Translations under genes and position numbers: made by a program
Notes under the pieces: generated by a model
The model's input: only the letters and a program-made list of their open reading frames with translations
The model's database searches: none
What the model was told of the DNA's origin: nothing
Part shown: positions 32,760-42,402 of the stretch, piece after piece
Layout of the letters: every line of letters starts with the position of its first letter
Position numbering within the stretch: position 1 is the first letter of the stretch
Source of the DNA: JAVBRU01 sp031547595
Lineage (GTDB): Bacteria; Bacillota; Clostridia; Christensenellales; Aristaeellaceae
Reading direction: 5' to 3'
Length of the DNA: 64,000 nucleotides
Assembly: GCA_031547595.1 (NCBI GenBank)
Contig: JAVBRU010000060.1
Span: 1 to 64,000 of the forward strand

Positions 32760-33767
32760 ATGAGTCAAGTCATTATCCCCGCCGGGTACGTGCCGTTGTT
32801 ATCGCTCTATGACACGCAGGAAGCAATTGCGCTGATCAAGCAAAACTTTCAGAGCAATTTATCCACCGCGCTCAATTTGAAGCGCGTGTCTGCTCCGCTG
32901 TTTGTGGACGGTGCCTCTGGCCTGAATGACGACCTCAATGGTGTGGAGCGCCCCGTATCCTTTGATATGCTGGAGACCGGCGAAGAGGCGCAGGTGGTGC
33001 ACTCACTGGCCAAATGGAAGCGCGCTGCATTAGAGCGCTACCGCTTCCCCATTGGCGAGGGCATTTACACCGATATGAACGCCATCCGCCGCGATGAAAC
33101 ACTGGATAACCTGCACTCCGTATACGTTGACCAGTGGGACTGGGAAAAGGTGATCGGTGAGCAGGACAGAACGATGGAGCTGCTCAAGGACACCATGCAG
33201 CGCATTGTGACGGCCATGTGTGTGACACTGGATATGCTCAAATGGAAGTATCCCGAGCTGCCTGTCACCTTGAAGCGCCGCATCACCTTTGTGACCACGC
33301 AGGAGCTGGAGGATCTGTACCCCGATATGACCGGTAAGGAGCGGGAGAACGCCTTCCTCAAAGAACATAAAACCGTGGGTATTTTGCAGATTGGCGGCAA
33401 GCTGAAATCCGGCCAGCGCCATGACGGGCGCGCGCCGGACTATGATGATTGGAGCCTGAACGGCGACATCATGTTCTATAACGAGCTGCTGGGCTGCGCG
33501 TTTGAAATTTCCTCCATGGGCATCCGCGTGTCGCCCGAGTCCCTGGCAGAGCAATTGAAGCTTTCCGGGTGCGAGGCGCGAAGTGCGCTTCCCTTCCACA
33601 AATCGCTGCTGGAGGGCAAGCTGCCCTACACCATGGGCGGCGGCATCGGCCAAAGCCGCATGTGCATGCTGATGCTGAACAAGGCGCACATCGGCGAAGT
33701 GCAATCCTCCTATTGGGATCAGCACACCCGCGATATCTGCACAGCCAACGGCATCACTTTGCTATAA
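32760..33767 (+). CDS. asnA: Aspartate--ammonia ligase
   Basis: 335 residues. AsnA makes asparagine from aspartate, ammonia and ATP and is related to class II aminoacyl-tRNA synthetases. Seen: LNLKRVSAPLFVDGASGLND, RPVSFDM, VHSLAKWKRAALERY, MNAIRRDETLDNLHSVYVDQ, ISSMGIRVSPESL and GGGIGQSRMCMLML (class II motif 3 like). The length is normal. GGGGTGG precedes the ATG. It probably forms an operon with the glutamine synthetase gene 21 bases later, both using free ammonia. Confidence 0.96.
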   Translation: MSQVIIPAGYVPLLSLYDTQEAIALIKQNFQSNLSTALNLKRVSAPLFVDGASGLNDDLNGVERPVSFDMLETGEEAQVVHSLAKWKRAALERYRFPIGEGIYTDMNAIRRDETLDNLHSVYVDQWDWEKVIGEQDRTMELLKDTMQRIVTAMCVTLDMLKWKYPELPVTLKRRITFVTTQELEDLYPDMTGKERENAFLKEHKTVGILQIGGKLKSGQRHDGRAPDYDDWSLNGDIMFYNELLGCAFEISSMGIRVSPESLAEQLKLSGCEARSALPFHKSLLEGKLPYTMGGGIGQSRMCMLMLNKAHIGEVQSSYWDQHTRDICTANGITLL

Positions 33768-33788
33768 CGAATGGAGGCGATGGAGCGA

Positions 33789-35873
33789 ATGAACACTGTA
33801 CAAGAGTTTTTTGGAAGCATGGTGTTTGACGATGCCGTGATGCGGCAGCGCCTGCCCAAGGAAACCTACCGGGCGCTTCGCCGCACCATTGCGGAGGGCA
33901 AGCACCTGGATTTGACCGTTGCCAATGTGGTGGCCAACGCCATGAAGGATTGGGCGGTCGAAAAAAACACCACGCATTTTACGCACTGGTTTCAGCCACT
34001 CAACGGCATCACCGCCGAGAAGCACGACAGCTTTATTTCCCCCGTCGAAAACGGCGGCGTCATCATGGAGTTTGGCGGCAAAGAGCTGGTGCGGGGCGAG
34101 CCGGATGCCTCTAGCTTCCCTTCCGGCGGGCTTCGCGCCACGTTTGAGGCGCGCGGCTATACCGCGTGGGACCCTACCAGCTACGCATTCATCAAGGACA
34201 ACACCCTGTGCATCCCCACCGCGTTTTGCAGCTATGGCGGGCAGGCGCTGGACCAGAAAACACCGCTACTTCGCTCCATGGAAGCGCTCAACCGCCAGGC
34301 GCTGCGCATTTTGCGCCTGTTTGGGCACGAAAATGTGAAGCGTGTGCTGTCCACCGTGGGCGCGGAGCAGGAGTATTTTCTGGTAGACCGCGAGTTGTAC
34401 GAGCAGCGCAAGGACTTGGTGATTTGTGGCCGCACGCTGTTTGGCGCGCGCCCGCCCAAGGGCCAGGAGATGGAGGACCACTACTTTGGCAGCATCAAGC
34501 CGCGCGTGAAGGCGTATATGCGCGATGTGGACGAAGAGCTGTGGAAGCTTGGCGTGATGGTGAAAACTGAGCACAACGAAACCGCGCCTTGTCAGCACGA
34601 GATGGCCGTCATCTTCGGCACCGCAAACATCGCTACCGACCATAACCAACTGTCCATGGAGGTGCTCAAGCGCACAGCCGCCAAGCATGGCTTTGCCTGC
34701 TTATTGCACGAAAAGCCCTACGCCGGCATCAACGGCAGCGGCAAGCATAACAACTGGTCAATGGCCACCGATACCGGCATGAACCTGCTGGAACCCGGCG
34801 AGACCCCGGCGGACAACGCGCAGTTTTTGCTGTTTTTGATGGCCGTTGTGAAGGCTGTGGACGAGCACCAGGATTTACTGCGCAGCGCCATTGCCAGCGC
34901 AGGCAACGACCATCGCCTCGGCGGTAACGAAGCGCCGCCCAGTATTATATCGATGTTCCTGGGCGACGAGCTGGCCGAAATCCTGGACGCGCTGGAGCAT
35001 CACAACACTTATACCAAGGGCGAAGCCGTGCAGATGAATGTGGGCGTCAAAACGCTGCCGCGCATCCCCAAGGATACGACCGACCGCAACCGCACATCGC
35101 CCTTCGCGTTCACGGGCAATAAGTTTGAGTTTCGCAGCGTAGGCTCCAGCGCGTCTGTCGCCCCTGCCAATGTGGTGCTCAACACCATTGTGGCTGATGC
35201 GCTGATGGAATTTGCCGATGCGCTGGAAGCTGCCACCGATGTGCGCAAGGCCGTGGAGCAGCTGATTATCGATACCATCACGGCGCATAAACGCATTATA
35301 TTTAATGGAAATAACTATGCCAACCAGTGGGTAGAGGAGGCTAAGCGCCGCGGGCTGTTGATCCTGAATAGCACGCCCGATGCGCTGCCTTACATGGTGC
35401 GGCCAGAAAACATATCGCTGTTTGAGCGCCAGCGCGTGATGACCGGCGAAGAGCTGCAAAGCCGCTACGAAATCTATATGGAGAACTACTGCAAAATCCT
35501 GGCCATTGAAGCGCACACCATGCTGGATATGACGCGCCAGCGCATTGTGCCCGCCGTGATGCAGTATGCGGCGCAGGTGGCGTACAGCGCCAACCAGAAG
35601 CGCGCCTTCCTGCCCGATCTGGCATTGGAGGGGGAAGCTAAGCTGGTGCGCAGGCTGGATGCCCTGATGAGCGCCATCAACATCCGGGCGGACGCCCTGG
35701 CCGATGCGCTGGATACCGTGCCTGCAGAGCTACTGGCGAAGGGACGCCACTATCACGACAAGGTGCTGTGCGCCATGCATCAACTGCGCATTGCGGTGGA
35801 TGATGCAGAAATCTGGGTGGACGAAGCGCTGTGGCCGTATCCCGGGTATGGCAGGCTGCTGGTGACCAAATAA
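33789..35873 (+). CDS. glnN: Glutamine synthetase type III
   Basis: 694 residues, the length of GSIII and much longer than GlnA. GSIII makes glutamine from glutamate, ammonia and ATP as a large dodecamer. Typical are NTTHFTHWFQPLNGITAEKHDSF, SFPSGGLRATFEARGYTAWD, VGAEQEYFLVDRELY, KTEHNETAPCQHEMAVIF, GINGSGKHNNWSM and NRTSPFAFTGNKFEFRSVGS. The start MNTVQEFF at 33789 is preferred: the earlier in-frame ATGs (33771, 33780) lie on top of the GGAGG. A terminator follows at 35895. Confidence 0.96.
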   Translation: MNTVQEFFGSMVFDDAVMRQRLPKETYRALRRTIAEGKHLDLTVANVVANAMKDWAVEKNTTHFTHWFQPLNGITAEKHDSFISPVENGGVIMEFGGKELVRGEPDASSFPSGGLRATFEARGYTAWDPTSYAFIKDNTLCIPTAFCSYGGQALDQKTPLLRSMEALNRQALRILRLFGHENVKRVLSTVGAEQEYFLVDRELYEQRKDLVICGRTLFGARPPKGQEMEDHYFGSIKPRVKAYMRDVDEELWKLGVMVKTEHNETAPCQHEMAVIFGTANIATDHNQLSMEVLKRTAAKHGFACLLHEKPYAGINGSGKHNNWSMATDTGMNLLEPGETPADNAQFLLFLMAVVKAVDEHQDLLRSAIASAGNDHRLGGNEAPPSIISMFLGDELAEILDALEHHNTYTKGEAVQMNVGVKTLPRIPKDTTDRNRTSPFAFTGNKFEFRSVGSSASVAPANVVLNTIVADALMEFADALEAATDVRKAVEQLIIDTITAHKRIIFNGNNYANQWVEEAKRRGLLILNSTPDALPYMVRPENISLFERQRVMTGEELQSRYEIYMENYCKILAIEAHTMLDMTRQRIVPAVMQYAAQVAYSANQKRAFLPDLALEGEAKLVRRLDALMSAINIRADALADALDTVPAELLAKGRHYHDKVLCAMHQLRIAVDDAEIWVDEALWPYPGYGRLLVTK

Positions 35874-35894
35874 ACCTTTACATTCTCAAAATTT

Positions 35895-35930
35895 CCCTGT
35901 ATACTGGAAATGTATACAGGGATTTTGTTT
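35895..35930 (+). terminator. Terminator after glnN
   Basis: Stem CCCTGTATAC / GTATACAGGG (35895-35904, 35912-35921) followed by ATTTTGTTTTG. Confidence 0.8.
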
Positions 35931-35957
35931 TGCAATCAAATACGTAAGGAGGCCCCC

Positions 35958-38135
35958 ATGAAACGTCTGTTTTGGCTTTCCATGCTGCTTCTGTTTATTC
36001 TCACAGCCTGTGCGCATGCCGCGCCGGGGGATGTGACGCTCCCGCAAGCCAGCTATTCAAATGACGAAATCCGTGTGTTGGTATCGGATGGGTAAATGCT
36101 GTACCTGATTCAGCAACCCACGCTGTACACACTAAAAAGCGGCGATACCGCGCCGCAGCCCTATATTCAGGGGCTGGCGGAGCGCTGGAAGAACGACCCG
36201 TACGAAATCACCGCCCTGTTTGTGGCTAGCGGCGTGTTGTATGGATTTAACCAGCTTGATTGGACGTTTTTCAGCATCAGCGAAGCGGATGGCGCGCCGG
36301 CATACGGCGAACGGCTGAAGCTCAACCGTTCTACAATAGACCCGGGTGCCAACATCCGGGACATGGTGCTGATGGATGGCACGCTGTATGCCAGCATTTA
36401 CTCCTACTCGCAGGATTCCGGCAGGGAGCAGCTATACTCCTTTGACACCACAACGGGCGCGATGAAAAAGTATAAAATGACCGCTGCGCAGATTGTGCTG
36501 CCCTATCAGGACGGCAAATTGCTGCTGGTGTTGTACGACACCATGAACATGTGGGATGATGTGAAAAACACCTACAAGCGCGGCGAGGTGGTGGTGTTTG
36601 ACCCGGCCACAGAGCAGGCAACTCCGTTTATTGCCCTGGATAACGGCCACAGCGGCGGCAGTTATGACGGCTATGGAGTCGCGTATGACGAAAACACCGG
36701 CATGCTGTACTATGCCATGACCAACGAAATATACAGCGTGGGCAGTGATGGAAAGCCCCGGCTGTGTGCCTATTTGCCGGACGACAGTTACTCCTTTCAA
36801 GCAAACAACAACGCCGCCCTGATGAACGGTTCCTTTGCCGTTCTTCGAAGTACCGGGCTTTTTGTGCGGAACACCGACCCGCAATACCTCGCCACACAAA
36901 GGCTCGTGATCGGCAGTTTCCAAATGAACGAAACCGATAAGCTGGCCGCCGCACAGATGGGCGTGCCGGTGGTGCTGACAGGCAAATCCGGCTACGACAT
37001 CAACGACCTGTTGACCGCCGATGACAACGTGGACATCTACTGCGTGTCGTTGAAGTGGTGCGACCTGAATAACCTGATGCGCAAGGGCTATTGCTATGAT
37101 TTGGGTCAAAATGACGCGCTGGCCGCCTATTCCAACCAGCTGTTCCCCGTGCTATACGATGCGCTGTCCTATAACGGCACGCTATACGCCATCCCCTATG
37201 AGGTGCAGGCCGATGTGTTTGGCAGCTCTCCCCCTATGTTCCAGCAGCTCGGCCTGGAAATACCCCAAACCTTTGACGAGCTTTGCGATTTCCTGACCCT
37301 CTGGGCGCAGGAATACACCGGGGAAGCGGATACTCACGCCCTGAACAGCACCAATCACCGCAGCACGCTGATTCGCCTTGCACTGAACACTTACCAAAAT
37401 AGCTTGCAAGCCGCAGACCTGCCCTTGACCACCGTGAATACGCAGGAGATGCGCCGCATGCTGGAGGCCGTCGACCACGTGCCCACCGACGCGCTGGACC
37501 GTCAGCCTTCCGTCCTGCAAACGATGTACCTGCTCACCGATATGTATCGGATCACCCCCGGGCATATCTACTATAACCGGAACGACATGTATGCCCAGCA
37601 AGCACTGCCCCTCAAAATGGAGAGCGAGGAGGTTGCCCCCATCCCCTTGCATGTGTACGCCTACTATATCAACCCCCGCAGCAAAAACATCCCCCTCGCC
37701 ATGCAATACTTGGAGGCGTATTACGCCGCGCTGACCGAGCCGGACTGGATCAGCCTGTCCTTTGAGCATACGCAGCCTCTGGAGTCCAAATCCTATCAAC
37801 AATCCATCGAAAACATTCAGCAATCCATTGCTGCGCTGGAAGCCCAGCTGGCTGCGGCCACCGATCCCCTGGCGGTTGTCACGCTGCGCGAATGGGTGGA
37901 AGACAGGCAGAATGATCTGAAAGACCATACGCAATACAACCGCTACACCCATAGCCCAGAGAGCATCGCAGCTTACCATGCCTACATCCAAAATGCCTTT
38001 GTGGTGGGCCCCTCGCCGCTGAATACCGATGAGTTCTGGGTGCTGACACAGCGCTATGCCAACCGCCAGATCACCCTACAGCAGTTTTTGCAGGAGGCAG
38101 ATGCCAAGCTGCGCATGATGCAGATGGAACAATAG
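35958..38135 (+). pseudogene. Propeller/solute-binding lipoprotein gene with an in-frame stop codon
   Basis: One continuous frame of 726 codons with a single TAA at 36093-36095. The first 45 residues have a lipoprotein signal (LLFILTACAHAAPGD, lipobox LTAC). After the TAA the frame continues at once with ATG for 679 residues without further damage. Aligned to the paralogue at 38354, the stop replaces a Lys: DG-stop-MLYLI against DGKLLIL, one base change from AAA. The rest matches well (INPRSKNI, AMQYLEAY, DAKLRMMQME). AAGGAGG precedes the first ATG. It may be a recent pseudogene, a read-through gene or a sequence error; restart at 36096 would make a protein without export signal. Confidence 0.75.
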
Positions 38136-38353
38136 CATTAGAATAACATAAAAATCAAAAATATTTTCAAAATCATGCAACCAATACCCCCCTTGCTGCG
38201 TCCAATAATTGAGCGTGTTAAAATCAACCGCTTATTCTTAAGGATTGTAAAACTTGCGGCATAAAGAGGAAATGCCCGCATAAAAGCAGAAGGGTATAGA
38301 TTGTGTTATTATGCAAGCACAATTCAATCATCCACTGTTAAGGAGGATCATGT

Positions 38354-40624
38354 ATGAAAACCACCCGTATCCTGGCGCTGGCACTGGTCATGGCGCTGCT
38401 TATCCCCACCGCGCTGGCCGCGCCCGGCGATACGCAATTGTTTGCGGATTACAGCAAATACAGCATGGGCATTGTATCCAGCATCGCCCAATTGGACGGC
38501 AAGCTGTTGATCTTGAGCGGCGGCACGGTTTATGCTTATCAGCCGGGCGACGCCGAGCCCCAAGAATATATCACCAGCCTGCATGGCACGATGAGCCCGG
38601 ATGCCCCTTCTGTGAGTATTTCCACCCTGCTGGCAGGCGAGGATGGCACGCTGTACGGCCTGGACAGCTATCAGGGCTTCCTGGTCAGCATCACCAGCGA
38701 AGGCGGCAAGGCCGTGTTTAGCAATGTGGTGCAGCTCGATCTTGACGATTTTATGGAGCACCACGATGATTACTCCTACCTGAAGGGCGAAATCATGGGC
38801 GGGGTGCTGATGGGCGGCAAGCTGTACTGCGGCTATCGGGATTGGGAAATCGGCAACCAGATCACCCTGTATGCCTTCGATATCAAAACCGGCGAAAAGA
38901 CAGTCTTCAAAACGCAGTTTATCAACGATATTATTGCCTACAAGGATGGCAAGCTGCTGGTGACCTTGGTTGACGAAAACAATATCTGGGACAGCAACAC
39001 CGGCAAATACAAGCCCGTGCCCCTGTGCGAGTTTGACCCGGCTACTGATACCACCAAAGAGGTTGCCAAGCTGACCGGCGATTATTACAGCCGCACCGGC
39101 TATGTGTATGACGCGGCAGCCGATACGCTGTACTTCGCCATCCCCAACCAGGTGATGCGCATGGTGCACCTGGGCGAACCGGAGCTGTGCGCCTATCACC
39201 CCGCTTCCAATATGTACAGCCGCCAGATCGGCAACAGCGCTGCCATCGTAGCCGGAAAATATGCGCTGATCACAGACACCGGCGTGTATGTGCGCGGCAC
39301 CGATCCCGCACAACTGCCCGCTCAGGTGCTCACCATCAGCAAGGGCTGGCAATCCGACAACGACAAGCGCGCGGTGGCCGCCATGGGCGGCACAGCGGTG
39401 CTGTTTAAGAGCGACACCTACTATTCCAGCGCACAGCAACTGGGCGAGGCACTGGTGAGCGGCGAGGCCGATGTGGATATCTTCAGCGTCCAATTGGACT
39501 CTATCGACCTCCAGCGCCTGATGGAAAAGGGCTATTGCTATGATTTGAGCGGCAACGCCGCACTGAACGCCGCCGTTTCCGATATGTTTCCCCTCCTGCA
39601 AGAGGCCGTGCAATCGGGCGGCAAGCTGTATGCCATCCCTGCGGAGGCCGGCACCTATGGCGTTGTGTCCTACCCCAACAACTTCAAGGCCGTAGAGATG
39701 GAACCGCCAACCACGCTGCTTGAGCTGTGCGAGCTGATCAGCACCTGGAACGACGAATACATCGACGAGCACAGCAACTACCGCCCCACCGATAATTACA
39801 ATCACAAAGAATCCATGATGAGCCAGGCATTCGAAATGTACGCCAACTACCTCACCGCCACGGGCCAGCCGCTGCAGCTGGATACGCCGCTGTTCCGCAA
39901 GGTGATGACTGCGGTGAGCGAAATGCGCACGGATGACCTGGACATCAAGGTCAACTGGGACGACAGCGCCTCCGTGGACGAAGTATCCGAATTGGTGTGG
40001 CAAAAGAAGCACCTGATCAGCACCGGCTATGGCTATCAGATCCAAACCTACGCTTTCCCGGAGGACGAATATTATCACGAGCCGCTGTTGCTTTCGCTGG
40101 ACGATGGTATGGAACCGTATCAACCCCTCAGCGTGCAGGTATACTTCATCAACCCCCGCAGCAAAAACATCGAGGCTGCCATGCAGTACCTTGAGGCCTA
40201 CTGCGCCGCAATGGATGAAGAAATGCTGGCCATGATGTCCTTCAACCATACCGACCCCATCGAATCTCCCTACTACGAGGAAAACCTGAAAAACTATGAT
40301 ACCAATCTGGCAGCCCTCAAAAAGCAGCTGGAAGCCGCCACTGATCCGGCCTCTATCCAGAGCCTGGAAGAAGCCCTCAAGTACTATGAAGAAGACTATC
40401 TGAAGGATATGGAGCGGAACCGCTACACCGCCACCACAGAGAGCATTGCGGCCTATCACGAGGTGATGAAGCATGCCTTTGTGCAGAAGCCCAGTGTGCT
40501 GTACATGTCCGGCAGCGAGGAGTTTACCACCCTGTTCCGCCGCTTCTTCCAAGGCCAGATTCCGCTGGATCAGTTCATCCGCGAGGGCGATGCCAAGCTG
40601 CGCATGATGCAGATGGAAGAATAA
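38354..40624 (+). CDS. Secreted propeller-like/solute-binding fusion protein
   Basis: 756 residues. A signal peptide (ILALALVMALLIPTALA) is cleaved before APGD. Residues 40-330 contain six or seven repeats of a blade-like pattern (LDGKLLILSGGTVYAYQPG, EDGTLYGLDSY, MGGKLYCGYRD, YKDGKLLVTLVD, ADTLYFAIPNQV), suggesting a beta-propeller. Residues 340-756 resemble an ABC solute-binding protein (ALVSGEADVDIFSVQ, MEKGYCYDLSG, YAIPAEAGTYGV, VYFINPRSKNIEAAMQYLEAY). A coiled-coil-like stretch lies near 650-690. GGAGG lies seven bases before the ATG. It is followed 28 bases later by permease genes, so it is probably their capture protein; the propeller half is unusual. Confidence 0.78.
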   Translation: MKTTRILALALVMALLIPTALAAPGDTQLFADYSKYSMGIVSSIAQLDGKLLILSGGTVYAYQPGDAEPQEYITSLHGTMSPDAPSVSISTLLAGEDGTLYGLDSYQGFLVSITSEGGKAVFSNVVQLDLDDFMEHHDDYSYLKGEIMGGVLMGGKLYCGYRDWEIGNQITLYAFDIKTGEKTVFKTQFINDIIAYKDGKLLVTLVDENNIWDSNTGKYKPVPLCEFDPATDTTKEVAKLTGDYYSRTGYVYDAAADTLYFAIPNQVMRMVHLGEPELCAYHPASNMYSRQIGNSAAIVAGKYALITDTGVYVRGTDPAQLPAQVLTISKGWQSDNDKRAVAAMGGTAVLFKSDTYYSSAQQLGEALVSGEADVDIFSVQLDSIDLQRLMEKGYCYDLSGNAALNAAVSDMFPLLQEAVQSGGKLYAIPAEAGTYGVVSYPNNFKAVEMEPPTTLLELCELISTWNDEYIDEHSNYRPTDNYNHKESMMSQAFEMYANYLTATGQPLQLDTPLFRKVMTAVSEMRTDDLDIKVNWDDSASVDEVSELVWQKKHLISTGYGYQIQTYAFPEDEYYHEPLLLSLDDGMEPYQPLSVQVYFINPRSKNIEAAMQYLEAYCAAMDEEMLAMMSFNHTDPIESPYYEENLKNYDTNLAALKKQLEAATDPASIQSLEEALKYYEEDYLKDMERNRYTATTESIAAYHEVMKHAFVQKPSVLYMSGSEEFTTLFRRFFQGQIPLDQFIREGDAKLRMMQMEE

Positions 40625-40652
40625 ATGATAATTTCCTGATAAGGAGCAAAAG

Positions 40653-41504
40653 ATGTTTCACCGCAAGAAAAGCCTGTTGTTGTTTTTGCTGCCGGGGCTG
40701 ATAGGGCTGTTGCTATTCTATTTTGTGCCCTTCTTGGGCGGCATCTATTACAGCATGACGGACGGCACCATCAACAACAACTTCATCGGCTTCGCCAACT
40801 ATACCCGGGTGTGGCAAAACGAGATGTTCCAGCTGGGCCTCAAAAACACACTGGAACTGTCGCTGCTGTGTGCGCCGGTGATCTTTATCCTGGCGTTCAT
40901 CCTGGCCGCCATGCTGCGCGCGCTGAAGGAAAAAAGCATCGCCTTTCGAAACGTGCTGCTGATGCCCTACATGATGCCCTCCTCCGCGCTGCTACTCATC
41001 TGGCTGATACTGTTTGACTACGGCGGCCCGATTAACCGCATTGTAGAAGGGCTGGGGTTGGAAAGGGTGCTGTGGCTGGAGAGCGAGTGGCTGCGTGCGC
41101 CGATTGTACTGCTCTACATCTGGAAGAACGTAGGCTTTTCGGTGGTCATCTTCTCTGCGGCGCTGCAATCGGTACCGGAAGCGTATTACGAGTTTGCCTC
41201 GCTGGAGGGCGCCAACGCCTTCCAGCGGGAGACCAAGATAACCCTGCCACTGATATTGCCCACCGCTTTTCTGGTGTTTGTGCTGGCATGGGTGAACGCA
41301 TTCAAGATCTTCAAAGAGGTATACTTCATCGGCGGCGCGTACCCGCGGGACGCCGTGTATACCCTGCAACACTATATGAACAACAAATTCGCGCGGCTGG
41401 ATTATCAGGATGTGACCACCGCGGCGTACAGCTTTGCCGTGATTGTGCTGGTGCTGTTTGGGGCGATGTACCTGAGCAAAGCCGTGCGCAGCAATGACGC
41501 GTAA
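40653..41504 (+). CDS. Carbohydrate ABC permease, MalF type
   Basis: 283 residues with six helices. It starts KKSLLLFLLPGLIGLLLFYF and has FANYTRVWQNEMFQLGLKNT, typical of sugar-transporter inner membrane subunits, and the EAA loop YEFASLEGANAFQRETKITLP. It forms the channel with the MalG-type protein encoded 12 bases later. AAGGAG lies before the ATG. No ATPase gene is linked. Confidence 0.93.
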   Translation: MFHRKKSLLLFLLPGLIGLLLFYFVPFLGGIYYSMTDGTINNNFIGFANYTRVWQNEMFQLGLKNTLELSLLCAPVIFILAFILAAMLRALKEKSIAFRNVLLMPYMMPSSALLLIWLILFDYGGPINRIVEGLGLERVLWLESEWLRAPIVLLYIWKNVGFSVVIFSAALQSVPEAYYEFASLEGANAFQRETKITLPLILPTAFLVFVLAWVNAFKIFKEVYFIGGAYPRDAVYTLQHYMNNKFARLDYQDVTTAAYSFAVIVLVLFGAMYLSKAVRSNDA

Positions 41505-41516
41505 GGGGGGAAATGT

Positions 41517-42389
41517 ATGAAGAAAAAACATCGTTCGCCCCTGCACATTGGCAGGCTCCTGATCTACCTTCTCCTGTGCATCGTGGCAGTCACCATGGTG
41601 CTGCCCATCGTGCTCACCTTCCTGTATTCGTTTTTCCCCAACAGCGAGATCAAGAGCTTCCTGGATTCTCGCAATAACTACACCGCCGGGCAATGGATGG
41701 ACATCCTGCTCTCCCCCGCCATCGTATCGGTGCGCCAGTATTATACGCTGCTGATTGAAAAGCCGGTGTACCTGAACCTGTTTGTCAACTCTGCCAAATA
41801 CACCGGGGCGATCCTGCTGGGGCAGGCGCTGGTGATTCCCATGACGGCATACGCACTCAGCCGCTTCCGATTCCGCGGGCGGGACGCATTGTTCTTTGTG
41901 ATCCTGATGCTGATGCTGCTGCCCTTCCAGGTGACCATGGCGCCAAGCGTCATCACCATGCGCACTTTGGGACTGATGAACACCGAATGGGCCGTGATCC
42001 TGCCCATGATTGTGTCCCCGTTCTATATCTTCCTGCTGCGGCAATTCATGATCGGCCTGCCAAACGAGCTGTTGGAAGCGGGGATGATCGACGGGGCCGG
42101 CACCTGGCGCTGCTTTATGCATATTGTAATACCCGTGTGCCGCCCGATCCTGGGTGCTGCGGTAGCGCTAAGCTTCGCGGACTGCTGGAACATGGTGGAG
42201 CAGCCGCTGATATACCTTGGCAACTACCAAAGCAAGCTGCCCTTGTCCGTTATGTTTAACCAGCTAAGCACCAGCGAAGGCGCCATCGCGTTCGCCGGCG
42301 CGGCGCTGTACATTCTTCCCGCACTGCTGATGTACCGCATTTTCCAGGAGGATATCCTGGTGGGCATCCAGCTGAGCGAACTCAAGTAG
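41517..42389 (+). CDS. Carbohydrate ABC permease, MalG type
   Basis: 290 residues with six helices. It has the N-terminal helix LLIYLLLCIVAVTMVLPIVL, the segment TAYALSRFRFRGRDALFFV, and the EAA loop LEAGMIDGAGTWRCFMHIVI. Between helices 1 and 2 there is a somewhat long outside loop (NSEIKSFLDSRNNYTAGQWM). It is preceded by GGGGG and is translationally close to the MalF gene. Confidence 0.93.
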   Translation: MKKKHRSPLHIGRLLIYLLLCIVAVTMVLPIVLTFLYSFFPNSEIKSFLDSRNNYTAGQWMDILLSPAIVSVRQYYTLLIEKPVYLNLFVNSAKYTGAILLGQALVIPMTAYALSRFRFRGRDALFFVILMLMLLPFQVTMAPSVITMRTLGLMNTEWAVILPMIVSPFYIFLLRQFMIGLPNELLEAGMIDGAGTWRCFMHIVIPVCRPILGAAVALSFADCWNMVEQPLIYLGNYQSKLPLSVMFNQLSTSEGAIAFAGAALYILPALLMYRIFQEDILVGIQLSELK

Positions 42390-42402
42390 AGGGGTAATGC
42401 AT

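Noticed and set aside
38348..40552. 734-codon open frame on the minus strand
   Set aside because: Antisense to the secreted fusion gene, no ribosome site or recognisable fold.
42397..42402. Earlier ATG for the adaptor gene
   Set aside because: The GAGGGG site is too close to 42397; 42403 has normal spacing.
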